Of a stretch of DNA of 35,079 nucleotides, positions 1 through 7,839 are shown one piece after another. Source of the stretch: Streptomyces olivaceoviridis (GTDB lineage: Bacteria; Actinomycetota; Actinomycetes; Streptomycetales; Streptomycetaceae); NCBI RefSeq assembly GCF_014650115.1, contig NZ_BMUI01000049.1:1-35079 (forward strand), given 5' to 3'. The notes beneath the pieces are model-generated. The model was given only the letters and a program-made list of their open reading frames with translations, was not told the origin of the DNA and searched no databases. The translations under genes were made by a program, and so were the position numbers. Each line of letters opens with the position of its first letter. Position 1 is the first letter of the stretch.

Positions 1-36
1 GAAATCTTCATCGACGGCGGCGCCAACCAAGTCTGA
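1..36 (+). CDS. C-terminal end of an SDR-family oxidoreductase (partial)
   Basis: The first frame reads EIFIDGGANQV and then a TGA stop. A final strand ending in (F/V)DGG is typical of the C-terminus of classical short-chain dehydrogenases/reductases. Only eleven residues are in the window, so the substrate cannot be inferred. The gene is cut by the left edge. Confidence 0.5.
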   Translation, partial: EIFIDGGANQV

Positions 37-201
37 CCACCACCAACGCACCCACCCCACACCCACCGCAGCACACCGGCAGGGGGCGCGGCACCGTCCT
101 GGGCCCGCGCCCCGTCCGCCGCACATCACCGCGTCCCAGTACGCCCTCACCCGCCCAGCAGGACATGCCCCGGAAGGCCGAGGCCGCGGACAAGGAGAGT
201 C

Positions 202-1398
202 ATGAGCGATCGCCTCACCCCAGCCGGCCCCCGGGGCGGGTCCGTGTCCCGAACGTCCGAGCCGAACAGCCGGAGCGGATGGCCGGCCGTGGGAGCCGCG
301 GCGACGATGTCGTTCGTGCTGGTGCTCTCGGAGTTTCTTCCTGTGGGCCTGCTGCCCGCCATCGGCGACAGCCTCCACGTGAACACCGGCACCGCGGGAC
401 TCCTCGTGGTCGTCCCCGGACTGGCCGCGGCCGTGGCCGCGCCGCTGCTCACCGTAGCCTCAGGCCGGCTCGACCGCCGGCACGTCCTGCTCACCCTCGC
501 CGCACTGATCACAGTGTCCAACGGCCTGGCCGCCCTGGCGCCCAACATAACCGTCATGATCGCCGCACGCCTGCTCCTGGGTCTCGGCGTCGGTGGCTTC
601 TGGGCCATGGGAGCCGGAGTCGGCAGCCGTCTCGTCCCTCCCGCTGACGCGGACCGCGCGGCTTCGTTCATCACGGCGGGCATCTCGGCCGGAACCGTCG
701 TCAGTCTCCCGCTCGGTGCCCTGGTCGGTCACCTCGCCGGATGGCGCGCCGCCTTCGACATCGCCGCCGTCGCGGCACTGCTGACACTGGTCTTCCTCAG
801 GTTCGCACTGCCCACCCTGAAGCCGACCGACACCGTGAGTCCGGCCTCGCTCGGCAACGTCCTGCGCACCCCGTCCGCCGCCCTCGCCCTGCTGGCCACC
901 GCCGTCGCCTTCTTCGGCCACTTCACCGCCTACACCTACATCACCCCTCACCTCCAGCAGCACGCCCACTTGAGCGCCGGCGCCGTCACCGCCGTGCTCC
1001 TCGGCTACGGACTGGCGGGACTCGCGGGGAACTTCCTCGTCGGCCTCATCGCCGGGCGTTCCCTACGCGCCCTGGCCGCCCTCACCGGCCTCGTCCTCGC
1101 CACAGCGGTCCTGCTGCTCACCGTCACCACCTCGACCCCCTTCGTGATCGTCCTCGTCCTGCTGTGGGGCGCGGCCTTCGGAGGGGTGCCCCCTATCGGG
1201 CAGGCCCGGGTCATGCGCCTGTTCCCGCAGGCCCCCGAGGCCGCCTTGGCCCTCCTCGTCACCGCCTCGCAGACCTTCCTCGCGGTCGGCTCCTTCACCG
1301 GTGGCGTCCTGACCGACCACCACGGGACCACCACCGCCTTCGCGTTCGGCGCCCTCGTGGTGCTGCTCAGCGCCCTGGTCCCGGTTCGCACCCGCTGA
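202..1398 (+). CDS. MFS drug/metabolite exporter (DHA1, AraJ/Cmx-like), 398 aa
   Basis: A twelve-helix major facilitator superfamily transporter of normal length, probably exporting drugs or small metabolites by proton antiport across the plasma membrane. Hydrophobic segments run throughout from about residue 30 (VGAAATMSFVLVLSEFLPVG). An EFLPVGLLP signature of the DHA1 sugar-efflux/AraJ group lies near residue 43, and an SGRLDRRH loop between helices 2 and 3 lies near residue 87. The ATG follows GGAGAGTC, a good ribosome binding site. MarR-1 lies about 110 bp downstream on the same strand, a common pairing of exporter and MarR regulator. No MarR-type palindrome was seen upstream of this gene, so control by MarR-1 is not shown. 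The substrate is unknown. Confidence 0.85.
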   Translation: MSDRLTPAGPRGGSVSRTSEPNSRSGWPAVGAAATMSFVLVLSEFLPVGLLPAIGDSLHVNTGTAGLLVVVPGLAAAVAAPLLTVASGRLDRRHVLLTLAALITVSNGLAALAPNITVMIAARLLLGLGVGGFWAMGAGVGSRLVPPADADRAASFITAGISAGTVVSLPLGALVGHLAGWRAAFDIAAVAALLTLVFLRFALPTLKPTDTVSPASLGNVLRTPSAALALLATAVAFFGHFTAYTYITPHLQQHAHLSAGAVTAVLLGYGLAGLAGNFLVGLIAGRSLRALAALTGLVLATAVLLLTVTTSTPFVIVLVLLWGAAFGGVPPIGQARVMRLFPQAPEAALALLVTASQTFLAVGSFTGGVLTDHHGTTTAFAFGALVVLLSALVPVRTR

Positions 1399-1481
1399 AC
1401 GGCACGGTGATCGACGCCGCCGAGGCACGATCCCCGCCGCATGGTTCGGAAGCATGCGTGAAGTCGCCCGGTGAGGGGTAT

Positions 1482-1493
1482 GTGATGCATCAA
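1482..1493. promoter_or_regulatory. MarR-type palindrome at the MarR-1 start (GTGATGCATCAA)
   Basis: A perfect 10-bp palindrome TGATGCATCA lies 16 bp before the preferred GTG start of MarR-1 and overlaps an alternative ATG at 1485. It matches the TTGAT-type half-sites at 6503, 6801 and 8551. The position fits autorepression. This is inferred from sequence only. Confidence 0.6.
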
Positions 1494-1508
1494 CAAAATG
1501 GGGGTGCC

Positions 1509-1985
1509 GTGACGGACGAACCACCCCGGTGGCTTACGGCGACCGAGGAGCGAGCATGGCGAGGTCTGCTACGTGCACTTGAGCGACTGATCACACATAC
1601 CGAGCGTCCCTTGCGGAGTCAGTTCAGACTGTCCGCCGCCGACTACTCGGTGCTGGCCGAGCTGACCCGCGTCCCCGACGGCCGACTGCGCGTTCTGGAA
1701 CTCGCGAGGGAACTCGGATGGGAGAAGAGCAGGCTGTCCCACCACCTGGCGCGCATGACGCAACGCGGCCTCGTCGACCGCGAGGTCTGCGACAGTGACC
1801 GCCGCGGGGTGTACGTAAGGGTCACACCGGCCGGCCACGAGGCCTTAGTGTCAGCCGCACCTCGCCACGTGGAGGACGTCCGGAGCCTCTTCCTCGACCA
1901 CCTGACCCCCGGCCAAGTAGCCCTGCTGGCGGAGATCACCGAGGAACTGATCGAGAACCTCACACGGATTCCCGACACCCCCTGA
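1509..1985 (+). CDS. MarR-family transcriptional regulator (MarR-1), about 158 aa
   Basis: A winged-helix MarR regulator. MarR proteins are dimers that bind palindromic operators and are released by ligands such as phenols or oxidants. The DNA-binding region includes LSAADYSVLAELTR, a recognition segment LGWEKSRLSHHLARM, and a wing ending in GVYVRVTPAG. It is about two thirds identical by eye to MarR-2 at 25994. The start is uncertain: ATG 1485 has a better GAGGGG ribosome binding site and gives an N-terminal MHQQNGGA extension, while GTG 1509 matches the MarR-2 N-terminus and leaves the palindrome outside the coding region. Codon 113 is TTA (1845-1847), rare in Streptomyces and read by the bldA tRNA. 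It probably controls the TTGAT-type boxes. Confidence 0.88.
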   Translation: MTDEPPRWLTATEERAWRGLLRALERLITHTERPLRSQFRLSAADYSVLAELTRVPDGRLRVLELARELGWEKSRLSHHLARMTQRGLVDREVCDSDRRGVYVRVTPAGHEALVSAAPRHVEDVRSLFLDHLTPGQVALLAEITEELIENLTRIPDTP

Positions 1986-2751
1986 CACTCCGGCCCACTC
2001 CGCCGGGGTGCTCGGCCCTTCCTGCCGCGAGGTTCCGCACCCGGGCACCGCCCAGCTGCGTCGCCGGGCGCGCACCTGCGCAACCGGGGCTGTGGCCCGG
2101 GGAGATACGGGTACGGATCGCCACCGTCTGCGTGGGCGGCGCGTTGGTCTGCCGGGACCGCCTCACGGCAGACATCGCTCTGTCCGCGATGGACGTCGTG
2201 GCAGTGGGAGCCCGCCTTCCCGGTGCCGGCCCTCGCCCTCAGCAACGGGCGCCGTCTGTCCGCGTGTTCTCTGAGGTCGAGCACAGGCGTTGACCACCGA
2301 GAACCTCCACGCCCATCACCCACAACCACATCGTCGGCGTCGGCGTCGGCGTCGGCCAAGAACTGTTCCCGCCTGGCACCGGCCTCGACGCTGTCTACGT
2401 CCGCGACGGTACCCTCACCGTTTCCGAGGCCAAGCGCTGCGCCGCCGCCGAGCCGCCCGCAGCCGGCAGTACACCCGCACGACCACCCACTCCCGGCCCC
2501 GACCACTCCCCCGGCCCCGCTCGCGCCCCCGGCAGCCCGCACCCGCGGCGGCATGCGTCGGGCCGGAGCAGGGACTGATGCGCACCAAGCAGTGCCGAAT
2601 GGGGTGCGTGCCGGGCGCGTACGAGCGCGTCATGACGATGGCGTCGGACGTTCCCGCCGGTCGCCGGGGTGCGCGACCGCGCGTTCGGCGGCGGTGCCTG
2701 GGGCGCGGCGGAGCATCCGACTGCCACCGGGCCCGGGGGGGGGGATGGGGG
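1986..2751. other. Gene-poor stretch with coding traces
   Basis: No intact gene was found here. One plus-strand frame reads like protein from about 2100 to the stop at 2291 (EIRVRIATVCVGGALVC), without a start codon. The same frame after that stop holds the toxin-like trace listed at 2294. Both look like the remains of a lost gene. Confidence 0.4.
2294..2578 (+). pseudogene. Possible polymorphic-toxin / nuclease-fold remnant
   Basis: This open frame has no start codon and follows directly on a stop. It contains HNHIVGVGVGVGQELF and then GTGLDAVYVRDGTLTVSEAK. The pattern G-x-D-x-x-Y with a following E-A-K resembles the catalytic core of restriction-endonuclease-fold toxins, which often end polymorphic toxins. 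The VGVGVGVG stretch is encoded by a GTCGGC hexamer repeated four times (2333-2356). The rest is Pro/Ala-rich and uninformative. The resemblance is short and the family assignment is tentative. Confidence 0.25.
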
Positions 2752-2919
2752 TCAGCGTCTGCGGGCCCAGCCGGAACCGATACCGGCCACGTGCAGAGCC
2801 AGCGCGGTCAGCCCCAGCAGCATCACATTCGTCGAAGTGAACACATCGTTGGTGCCGAGATCCGCCGCGTTGATCAGAAACGACAGGAAGAACAGCACCG
2901 CCGCGACTATGCCGAGCAT
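2752..2919 (-). CDS. Small two-helix membrane protein, 55 aa
   Basis: It starts MLGIVAAVLFFLSFLINAAD and ends GSGWARRR. There is one hydrophobic segment at residues 3-19, a polar turn (LGTNDVFTSTN), and a second hydrophobic segment at residues 32-47, giving a hairpin membrane protein with a basic C-terminal tail. The ATG is preceded by GAGAGGAG at good spacing, and third-position GC is high, so this appears to be a real gene despite its length. Small proteins of this layout are common and uncharacterised in Streptomyces. The function is unknown. Confidence 0.7.
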   Translation of the reverse strand: MLGIVAAVLFFLSFLINAADLGTNDVFTSTNVMLLGLTALALHVAGIGSGWARRR

Positions 2920-3055
2920 GAGACGAACTCCTCTCGAAGGGGGTGAAGTCCGTATGCCCGGCCACCGACTCCGCAGACGTAAGGCCGCGCCCGACTATCG
3001 CCGGCCCGCCAGGCGCGGCCCCCGCCGAGTCGGCGGGCCGGCGGTAGTGACCGTC

Positions 3056-3340
3056 TCAGGCGTGCGCGTGGCGAGGGCTTGCCGCCTTGTGTGATGCGGC
3101 GTGATGCGCGGGCCGGCCCGTCCTGGGGACTTCGAGGCGCCGCAGGGACAGACCCGCGGTGACGAGGAGGCCGGTGAAGACGGCGAGAAGGAGGACGCAC
3201 GCCCACATCTGCCGGCTCCCCGGCGCCTGCCAGCCGGTCCAGGCGGCGCACACCGCCCACAACAGGACGCCCCCAGCGTAGAAGGAACGGACACGGTGCA
3301 GCTGCCGCACGGCCCGCAGGAACATGACGCGCTCAGTCAT
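3056..3340 (-). CDS. Small membrane protein with two predicted helices, 94 aa
   Basis: From ATG 3340 the protein begins MTERVMFLRAVRQLHRVRSF. A hydrophobic segment YAGGVLLWAVCAAWTGW is followed by a second, MWACVLLLAVFTGLLVTAGL, and a basic His-rich tail ending HAHA. The next upstream start, ATG 3349, adds MAP. Neither start has a strong ribosome binding site. The tail runs through TGRPAHHAASHKAASPRHAHA, which might bind metal, but this is speculation. I do not recognise a family. Upstream on the same strand lies a decayed beta-propeller-like gene, and this ORF may once have been its downstream partner. Confidence 0.55.
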   Translation of the reverse strand: MTERVMFLRAVRQLHRVRSFYAGGVLLWAVCAAWTGWQAPGSRQMWACVLLLAVFTGLLVTAGLSLRRLEVPRTGRPAHHAASHKAASPRHAHA

Positions 3341-3349
3341 CGGTGCCAT

Positions 3350-3745
3350 GCCGGGCCGTATACCCCGAAGAGCCTGGGCCACCAGGGAGTGAAGGCCACG
3401 AAGGCGGGAACGACGGCCGCAGTGCGCGGAGCTTCCGCTGACCGCCGGGCCGGGGTGACCGGTGCGAGCTGCCGCGGGTCGAGCTGGGCGCGGGAGTACG
3501 TGGCGACCACGCCGTGCGCCACCAGGCACTCACCGGCCCAGCAGCCGTGGCGCACCTCCCACACGACGGCCCGGACGCGTCCACGCAGCGCACCACGTGC
3601 ACCCCCGCGCACACGGCCGTGCCGCCGTCCGGCGAGACCGTCACGGTGTCGAGCCGCGCGGCCAGGGGGCGGGAAAGCGCACCGTGTCACCCGAATCCGG
3701 GTCGAGCGCGACGAGTTCGGCGTCGGGGACACGGTCGGGAAGTGT
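3350..3745 (-). pseudogene. Frameshifted beta-propeller (WD/PQQ-like) gene fragment
   Basis: Three reading frames must be joined to give a continuous protein. AELVALDPDSGDTVRFPAP continues after a shift as LAARLDTVTVSPDGGTAVC and VHVVRCVDASG, then after a second shift as AVVWEVRHGCWAGECLVAHG and VVATYSRAQLDPR. Phrases such as LDPDSG and VTVSPDGGTAV are typical of blades in WD40- or PQQ-like propellers. The shifts sit in short runs of C or G, so sequencing error is possible. However, the fragment also lacks a clear start and is much shorter than a full propeller, so decay is more likely. Confidence 0.55.
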
Positions 3746-3778
3746 CCGCTGCCGGTTCCGCACCCGCCCGCCGCCTAC

Positions 3779-4273
3779 CTACCCTCGATCGAGGGACGCG
3801 GGTGTGGCACCGGGAGGACCGAGGATGACGTCGCCGAACTCTTCGGTGAGGGCCTGGAACAGCTCCATGTCCCACTCGGTCTGCGGGGTCGCCAGATGCG
3901 CGGGCGTCCCGGAGCGGGCGATCAGTTCGGCGAACCTGCCCGGTGACGTGATGGTCAGGGAACGGGCTCCTTCGGGACCGGCCTTCAGGGTGTGCGGCGT
4001 GTTCATCGGGATGGTGTAGAAGTCGCCCGAACGCAGGGTGAAGGTGTCGGTCCCGGCCCACACGGTCAGGGAGCCGGAGAGGACGAAGACGCGTTCCTCG
4101 TAGGCCGTGTGCAGGTGCAGCGGTGTGACCGAGTCACCGGGCAGGGTGATGTCCGACAGGTCGTGACGACCGTCGGTCTCCTCCGCGGTCGTGAGCACGG
4201 ACAGGCGCAGGTGCCCGCCCAGGACGAACTGGCGGGAGGCCGGGACGGGCGGTGGGGAGGGGAAATCGGTCAC
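3779..4273 (-). CDS. Cupin-domain protein, about 164 aa
   Basis: A single small cupin barrel. Cupin motif 1 is seen as PGDSVTPLHLHTAYEERVFVLSG, with two His and a Glu likely to bind metal. Motif 2 is seen as GDFYTIPMNTPHTLKAG. The C-terminal part (SPGRFAELIARSGTPA) matches the quercetin-dioxygenase-like cupins that are widespread in actinomycetes. The substrate is unknown. GTG 4273 is chosen as the start because the protein then begins with TDFPSPPPVP. An upstream GTG at 4342 would add a poorly conserved Pro-rich stretch. It lies about 90 bp downstream of the esterase gene on the same strand and may be co-transcribed with it. Confidence 0.75.
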   Translation of the reverse strand: MTDFPSPPPVPASRQFVLGGHLRLSVLTTAEETDGRHDLSDITLPGDSVTPLHLHTAYEERVFVLSGSLTVWAGTDTFTLRSGDFYTIPMNTPHTLKAGPEGARSLTITSPGRFAELIARSGTPAHLATPQTEWDMELFQALTEEFGDVILGPPGATPASLDRG

Positions 4274-4363
4274 GGTGACTGGCCTTTGCGAGGGGGTGTG
4301 CGAGGGGTACTGGGCGATGACGGGCGACCCTGGTGACGGCACGCCGCGGGCCGGGCGGTGCCG

Positions 4364-5317
4364 TCATGCTTCCAGCATCCTGCGGACGGCTTCGATCCGG
4401 TCGTCGATCATCCGGCTTCCCATCGCGGTTCCCGGGATGAAGTGGGCCACGTGGAACGCCTTGCCGTAGTGGCGGAGGTCGGTGGGGACCCCGGCCTGGA
4501 TGAGCAGACGCGCATAGTCGAGTGCTTCGTCGCGAGTCGGGTCGATCTGGTAGGCCACGACCAGAGCGGGGGGAAGCCCGGCCAGCTCCTCCACCCGCGC
4601 GCGGGCCACAGCGGCGTGCACCGGGACGTCCGCGGCACCGGGCTCGGCGGTGCCGCGGAGGTAGTGCCCCCAAGCGATCGGCGAGTTGGCGGACTGCCAT
4701 ACCGGTGTGTCCCGCAGGGTCCTCATCGAGGGGGTGTTCAACCGGTCGTCGACGGTGGGGGCGTCGAGGAACTGGGCGAGCAGGCGGGGGCCCCCGCGCT
4801 CCCGCGTCAGCATCGTGAGCGCCGCGGCCAGCCCGCCCCCGGCGCTCTCGCCCAGGACACCGAGGCGGTCGGCGTCGATCCCGAGTTCACCACCCTGGTC
4901 GGCGGCCCAGACGAGGGCCGCGTAGCTGTCTTCCAGACCCGCGGGGAAGGGATGCTCGGGAGCCAGGCGGTAGTCCACGGCCACGACGATGACGCCCGCC
5001 CGCTCGGCGAGCATCCGGGCCGGCGAGTCGATCAGGGCCAGACTGCCCATGACGTAGCCGCCGCCGTGCAGGTAGAGCAGCCCGGGGAGTACGCCGGAGC
5101 GTTCGGCGGGCGCGTAGACGCGCACCCGTACGTCGCCCGCGCCCGAGGGGCCGGGGACGGCCACGTCCCGCACGGACACGGGCGTCTGTGGTTCGTGGAC
5201 GGGGAGGTTCTCGGATACCAGCCGTTCCGCTTCCCGCGCCGCCGCCAGATCCGAGAGGTCTGCCGTCGGGAGAGTGGCCGCCACAGCGGCGAGCTCGGGG
5301 TCGAGTATGTGATGCAT
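4364..5317 (-). CDS. Alpha/beta-hydrolase, hormone-sensitive-lipase family esterase, 317 aa
   Basis: A complete HSL-family (family IV) carboxylesterase, expected to hydrolyse short-chain esters. The oxyanion motif HGGGYVMGS is followed by the active-site-side loop DYRLAPEHPFP. The nucleophile elbow is GESAGG, the acid is in the DPTRDEALDYA segment, and the catalytic His is in AFHVAHF, all in the usual order. The length is normal for the family and no signal peptide is seen, so it is cytosolic. ATG 5317 follows GAAGGA. A decayed HSL gene also occurs at the right side of this window (34631), so this family was once present at least twice. The quinone oxidoreductase gene lies upstream on the same strand, 248 bp away. 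Confidence 0.88.
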   Translation of the reverse strand: MHHILDPELAAVAATLPTADLSDLAAAREAERLVSENLPVHEPQTPVSVRDVAVPGPSGAGDVRVRVYAPAERSGVLPGLLYLHGGGYVMGSLALIDSPARMLAERAGVIVVAVDYRLAPEHPFPAGLEDSYAALVWAADQGGELGIDADRLGVLGESAGGGLAAALTMLTRERGGPRLLAQFLDAPTVDDRLNTPSMRTLRDTPVWQSANSPIAWGHYLRGTAEPGAADVPVHAAVARARVEELAGLPPALVVAYQIDPTRDEALDYARLLIQAGVPTDLRHYGKAFHVAHFIPGTAMGSRMIDDRIEAVRRMLEA

Positions 5318-5564
5318 GAGGTTCCTTCGGACTCGGGGGTGCGTGAGGTGCCGCCGCGTCCGGCCGCGGAGTCGTGCGACGTGTGCCACGCCGGGCACAC
5401 GTGTTCGCGTCTCCCACGCCATGGGCCGCCCCGGCAGGCACGGAAGCGTGGTTCCCGCCGGGGCGGCACCCGCGCACGGCGGGTCCGCCTTCCGGCACGG
5501 ACGACGTCGGCGACCAGCACGCGCAAGCCGGTACGCCGGCCCGAGCGGCACGAACGCGCCGGGA

Positions 5565-6467
5565 TCAGTCGAGGGTGAGGATGATGCGGTCGTGCACCTC
5601 GCCGCTCTCCAGCCGCCGGTGCGCCTCGGCGGCACTCTGCATGGGCATCAGCGTCCGCGCCTTCAGCCGGAGACGCTTCTCGGCCAGCATGGCCATGCCT
5701 TCGTCCAGGGCGCCGGGAGCACGGTCCGTCGTGGGCTCCGAGAGGACCACACCCAATTCGGCTGCTGCGGGATCCGACAGGGTGATGACCCGGTCGGGCC
5801 CTCCGGCGAGTGCGACAGCGTCGGCGAGACCGCCCTTGCCCGCCGCGTCGAAGACGGCGTCCACGGGGCCGAGTGCGCGTACCGCCCCGACGAGACCGGA
5901 GCCGTACCGCACGGGGTGCGCGCCGAGTTCCGCGGCCAGTGCGTCGTCCCGCTGCCCTACGGCGCTGATCACCTTGACCCCCTGGGCCACCGCGAGCTGT
6001 GTGGCGATCATGCCGACCGAGCCGCCGCCCCCGAGGAGCAGCAGCGTCTCCCCTGCCTTGATCCGCAGCTGGCCAAGCACGCCGGCCGCCGCCTCCACGG
6101 AGCTCGGCAGCGCCGCCGCGTCCGTCCAGGAGACGGAGCCCGGCTTGTGCGTCCAGATCGACGCCACGGCGTATTCGGCGTAACCGCCCCAGTCGAAGAG
6201 GAGAGCGGCCACCTCGTCACCGACCTCGGTCGCCGACACTCCGGGGCCCACGGCGTCGACGACGCCGGCCACCTCGTATCCGAGAACGGGAGTCTCCGGC
6301 AGGGGGAACCGCAGGTGGCCCGCGCGGATCGCCAGGTCGGTCGGGCCCACACCCGCGGCCTTGACCCGGATCCGCACCTGGGCCTCCCCTGGCTCCGGGA
6401 GCGGAACAGCCGTCCACTCCAGCACGTCCGGTGGTCCGTACCCGGTCATCACAACGGCGTTCGGCAC
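5565..6467 (-). CDS. Zinc-less NADPH:quinone oxidoreductase (MDR superfamily), 300 aa
   Basis: A medium-chain dehydrogenase/reductase of the quinone oxidoreductase type, expected to reduce quinones or enones with NADPH. The N-terminal GroES-like domain (GYGPPDVLEWTAVPLPEPGEAQVRIRV, about residues 8-34) is followed by the Rossmann domain with LLLGGGGSVGMIATQLAV. The zinc-binding Cys/His of true alcohol dehydrogenases are absent. The start is GTG 6467, behind AAGGAG at 8-nt spacing; longer upstream frames are not supported. A MarR-type palindrome (TTGATGTATCAC, 6503-6514) lies inside a plausible promoter. This fits induction by electrophilic or quinone stress, as with other MarR-controlled reductases. 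Confidence 0.88.
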   Translation of the reverse strand: MPNAVVMTGYGPPDVLEWTAVPLPEPGEAQVRIRVKAAGVGPTDLAIRAGHLRFPLPETPVLGYEVAGVVDAVGPGVSATEVGDEVAALLFDWGGYAEYAVASIWTHKPGSVSWTDAAALPSSVEAAAGVLGQLRIKAGETLLLLGGGGSVGMIATQLAVAQGVKVISAVGQRDDALAAELGAHPVRYGSGLVGAVRALGPVDAVFDAAGKGGLADAVALAGGPDRVITLSDPAAAELGVVLSEPTTDRAPGALDEGMAMLAEKRLRLKARTLMPMQSAAEAHRRLESGEVHDRIILTLD

Positions 6468-6495
6468 AGTGCTCGCTCCTTGCTTCGCGGGGCCC

Positions 6496-6525
6496 AATGT
6501 AGTTGATGTATCACACGGATATGAA
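6496..6525 (-). promoter_or_regulatory. Promoter with MarR-type operator for the quinone oxidoreductase
   Basis: On the minus strand a possible -35 TTCATA (6520-6525) and -10 TACATT (6496-6501) are 18 bp apart. The palindrome TTGATGTATCAC (plus strand, 6503-6514) fills the spacer. A start of transcription near 6489 would leave about 22 nt before the GTG at 6467. The palindrome is clear, while the -35 is a weak match. Confidence 0.5.
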
Positions 6526-6759
6526 TCGACCGTCGTAGCCGGTCTCGCCCCCGCGAGTGCCTCTTGCGCTCGGCCGCCCACGCCATGACCGGACCATCCC
6601 GCTGCCGCCCGTCAGGCGACACGTGCCCTCGGAATCCGGCCGGGCAGAGGTGTCGCATGTCAGCGCGCGGCCGATGGACAGGCCGTGGGCGACCTCCAGG
6701 ATCACTCTGGCGGGACCGCTTCCCTGGTCGCCGGCGGCGACGATCTCCTTCTCGGTCAT
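6511..6759 (-). CDS. Doubtful short ORF behind a MarR-type box, 82 aa
   Basis: From ATG 6757-6759 the first 35 codons have strong third-position GC and read MTEKEIVAAGDQGSGPARVI and LEVAHGLSIGRAL. After that the sequence loses protein character (Arg/Gly/Ser-rich). The gene is best seen as the N-terminal remnant of a lost gene once controlled by the TTGATGCGTCAA box at 6801-6812. No family is recognised. Its 3' end runs into the quinone oxidoreductase promoter. Confidence 0.25.
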   Translation of the reverse strand: MTEKEIVAAGDQGSGPARVILEVAHGLSIGRALTCDTSARPDSEGTCRLTGGSGMVRSWRGRPSARGTRGGETGYDGRFISV

Positions 6760-6800
6760 TGAACCGCTTCTTCGCCGAATGCCGCTCACCTCGGGAAGAG

Positions 6801-6812
6801 TTGATGCGTCAA
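6801..6812. promoter_or_regulatory. MarR-type palindrome TTGATGCGTCAA
   Basis: A 12-bp site with arms TTGA/TCAA. It combines a TTGAT left half-site with a GTCAA right half-site, so it is intermediate between the two operator classes in this window. It lies about 40 bp upstream of the doubtful minus-strand ORF at 6759. On the minus strand the box starts with a TTGACG, a possible -35, but I see no convincing -10. Confidence 0.55.
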
Positions 6813-7139
6813 CAATACGAGGTGGGGTCGCCGCTGTGTCAACCCCTCTCCCGATCACCGTGGCAGGTTCGGACCACATCGGACGCCGTCGTCGAAGCGC
6901 CGGTACGGCGGCCCACCCGACGGTGCGCCATCACCACGATCCTCGTGGTCAAGGAGGTGCCCGGCATGCCGCGGATCGCGGGCGGCGAGCGCGTGAGGGA
7001 CCCGTTCGGCCATCTCCGCGTCGGTCATCGCGGCGCCGGGGGCGCGATGCTTGTGATCAAGCGCGACGGCGGTGCGTCGGTTCCAGAGACCACCGCCTGG
7101 CCGGCGGCTGCATCCTGGACGTGGGTTTCGTCGCAGGAC
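6813..7139. other. No recognisable gene
   Basis: A minus-strand frame starting at ATG 7026-7028 reads MTDAEMAERVPHALAARD and quickly becomes non-protein-like. Nothing else convincing was seen on either strand. Confidence 0.4.
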
Positions 7140-7802
7140 TCACTGATGCGGATCTTGTGCTTGGCCAGAGGCAGGCTGTGGGTAGCCGTGGAACGCCCCG
7201 GCCACCACGGGGATCAGCTGCCGGCCGATCTCTTCGACGGACATGGCGGCCAGCTCGGTACCGATGGGCGCCAGTGCGAGCCAGTTCAGCATGCCGGCCG
7301 CGCACCGCGTGCGGAAGATCAACTCCTCCTCGTCGACGCCGGGTAGATTGGCCGTCAGCACCCTGAGGGCATCTCGGCGGCTCCGGTCGAACTTGCCTGT
7401 CAGCCGCTGCCAGCCCTCTGGTGGATCGATCCCGACGCGCGCCACGGTCCGCATCACGGCCAGTTCCTCTCCGCCGGCCGCCAGCGCGCGCGTCATCGGC
7501 CGGGCGAACGCCGCCGCCACCTCTTGCAGCGTCGAGGTGGTGTCAAGGAAGCCGAGCTCCTGGATCTGCTCGTCCAGATAGCGTTCCAGCGCGTACTCGA
7601 TCGCGGATTCGCACAGCGCCTTGAGCGACCCGAAGTGGTAACTGACCGCTGCGACGTTGGCCCCGACGCGATCGGTGATATCGCGGAGGGTCACACCCTC
7701 CTGCCCGCGTTGCGCGAGCAGCTCCAGGGCGGCCATCTGAAGGGCGTCGCGCGTGCGCTGACCAGCCGCTCGGCGTAGATCCGCCTTTTCCTCTCGCACC
7801 AC
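7140..7802 (-). CDS. TetR-family transcriptional regulator, 220 aa
   Basis: The N-terminal TetR helix-turn-helix is intact: TRDALQMAALELLAQRG, then VTLRDITDRVGANVAAVSYH, then FGSLKALCESAIEYALERY. The C-terminal ligand-binding domain is typical in length and diverges as usual for the family. The likely start is GTG 7802 (VREEKADLRR), and no strong ribosome binding site precedes it. An imperfect 22-bp inverted repeat directly upstream (7809-7830) suggests autoregulation. No clear target gene is adjacent: both sides carry decayed sequence, so its former partner may have been lost. Confidence 0.85.
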   Translation of the reverse strand: MVREEKADLRRAAGQRTRDALQMAALELLAQRGQEGVTLRDITDRVGANVAAVSYHFGSLKALCESAIEYALERYLDEQIQELGFLDTTSTLQEVAAAFARPMTRALAAGGEELAVMRTVARVGIDPPEGWQRLTGKFDRSRRDALRVLTANLPGVDEEELIFRTRCAAGMLNWLALAPIGTELAAMSVEEIGRQLIPVVAGAFHGYPQPASGQAQDPHQ

Positions 7803-7808
7803 GGAATT

Positions 7809-7839
7809 TACTCAAGCAGTCGCTTCAGTACATTGTCAA
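7809..7839 (-). promoter_or_regulatory. Possible TetR operator and -35 element
   Basis: The inverted repeat TACTCAAGC-AGTC-GCTTCAGTA has one mismatch between its 9-bp arms (7809-7830). A minus-strand TTGACA (7834-7839) lies next to it, as expected for a -35. No good -10 is seen. The location just before the TetR start fits autoregulation. Confidence 0.4.

Noticed and set aside
5308..5320. GTGATGCATGAG at the esterase start as another MarR-type box
   Set aside because: The right half-site is broken (ATGA in place of ATCA), and the sequence is explained by the MHHIL start codons.
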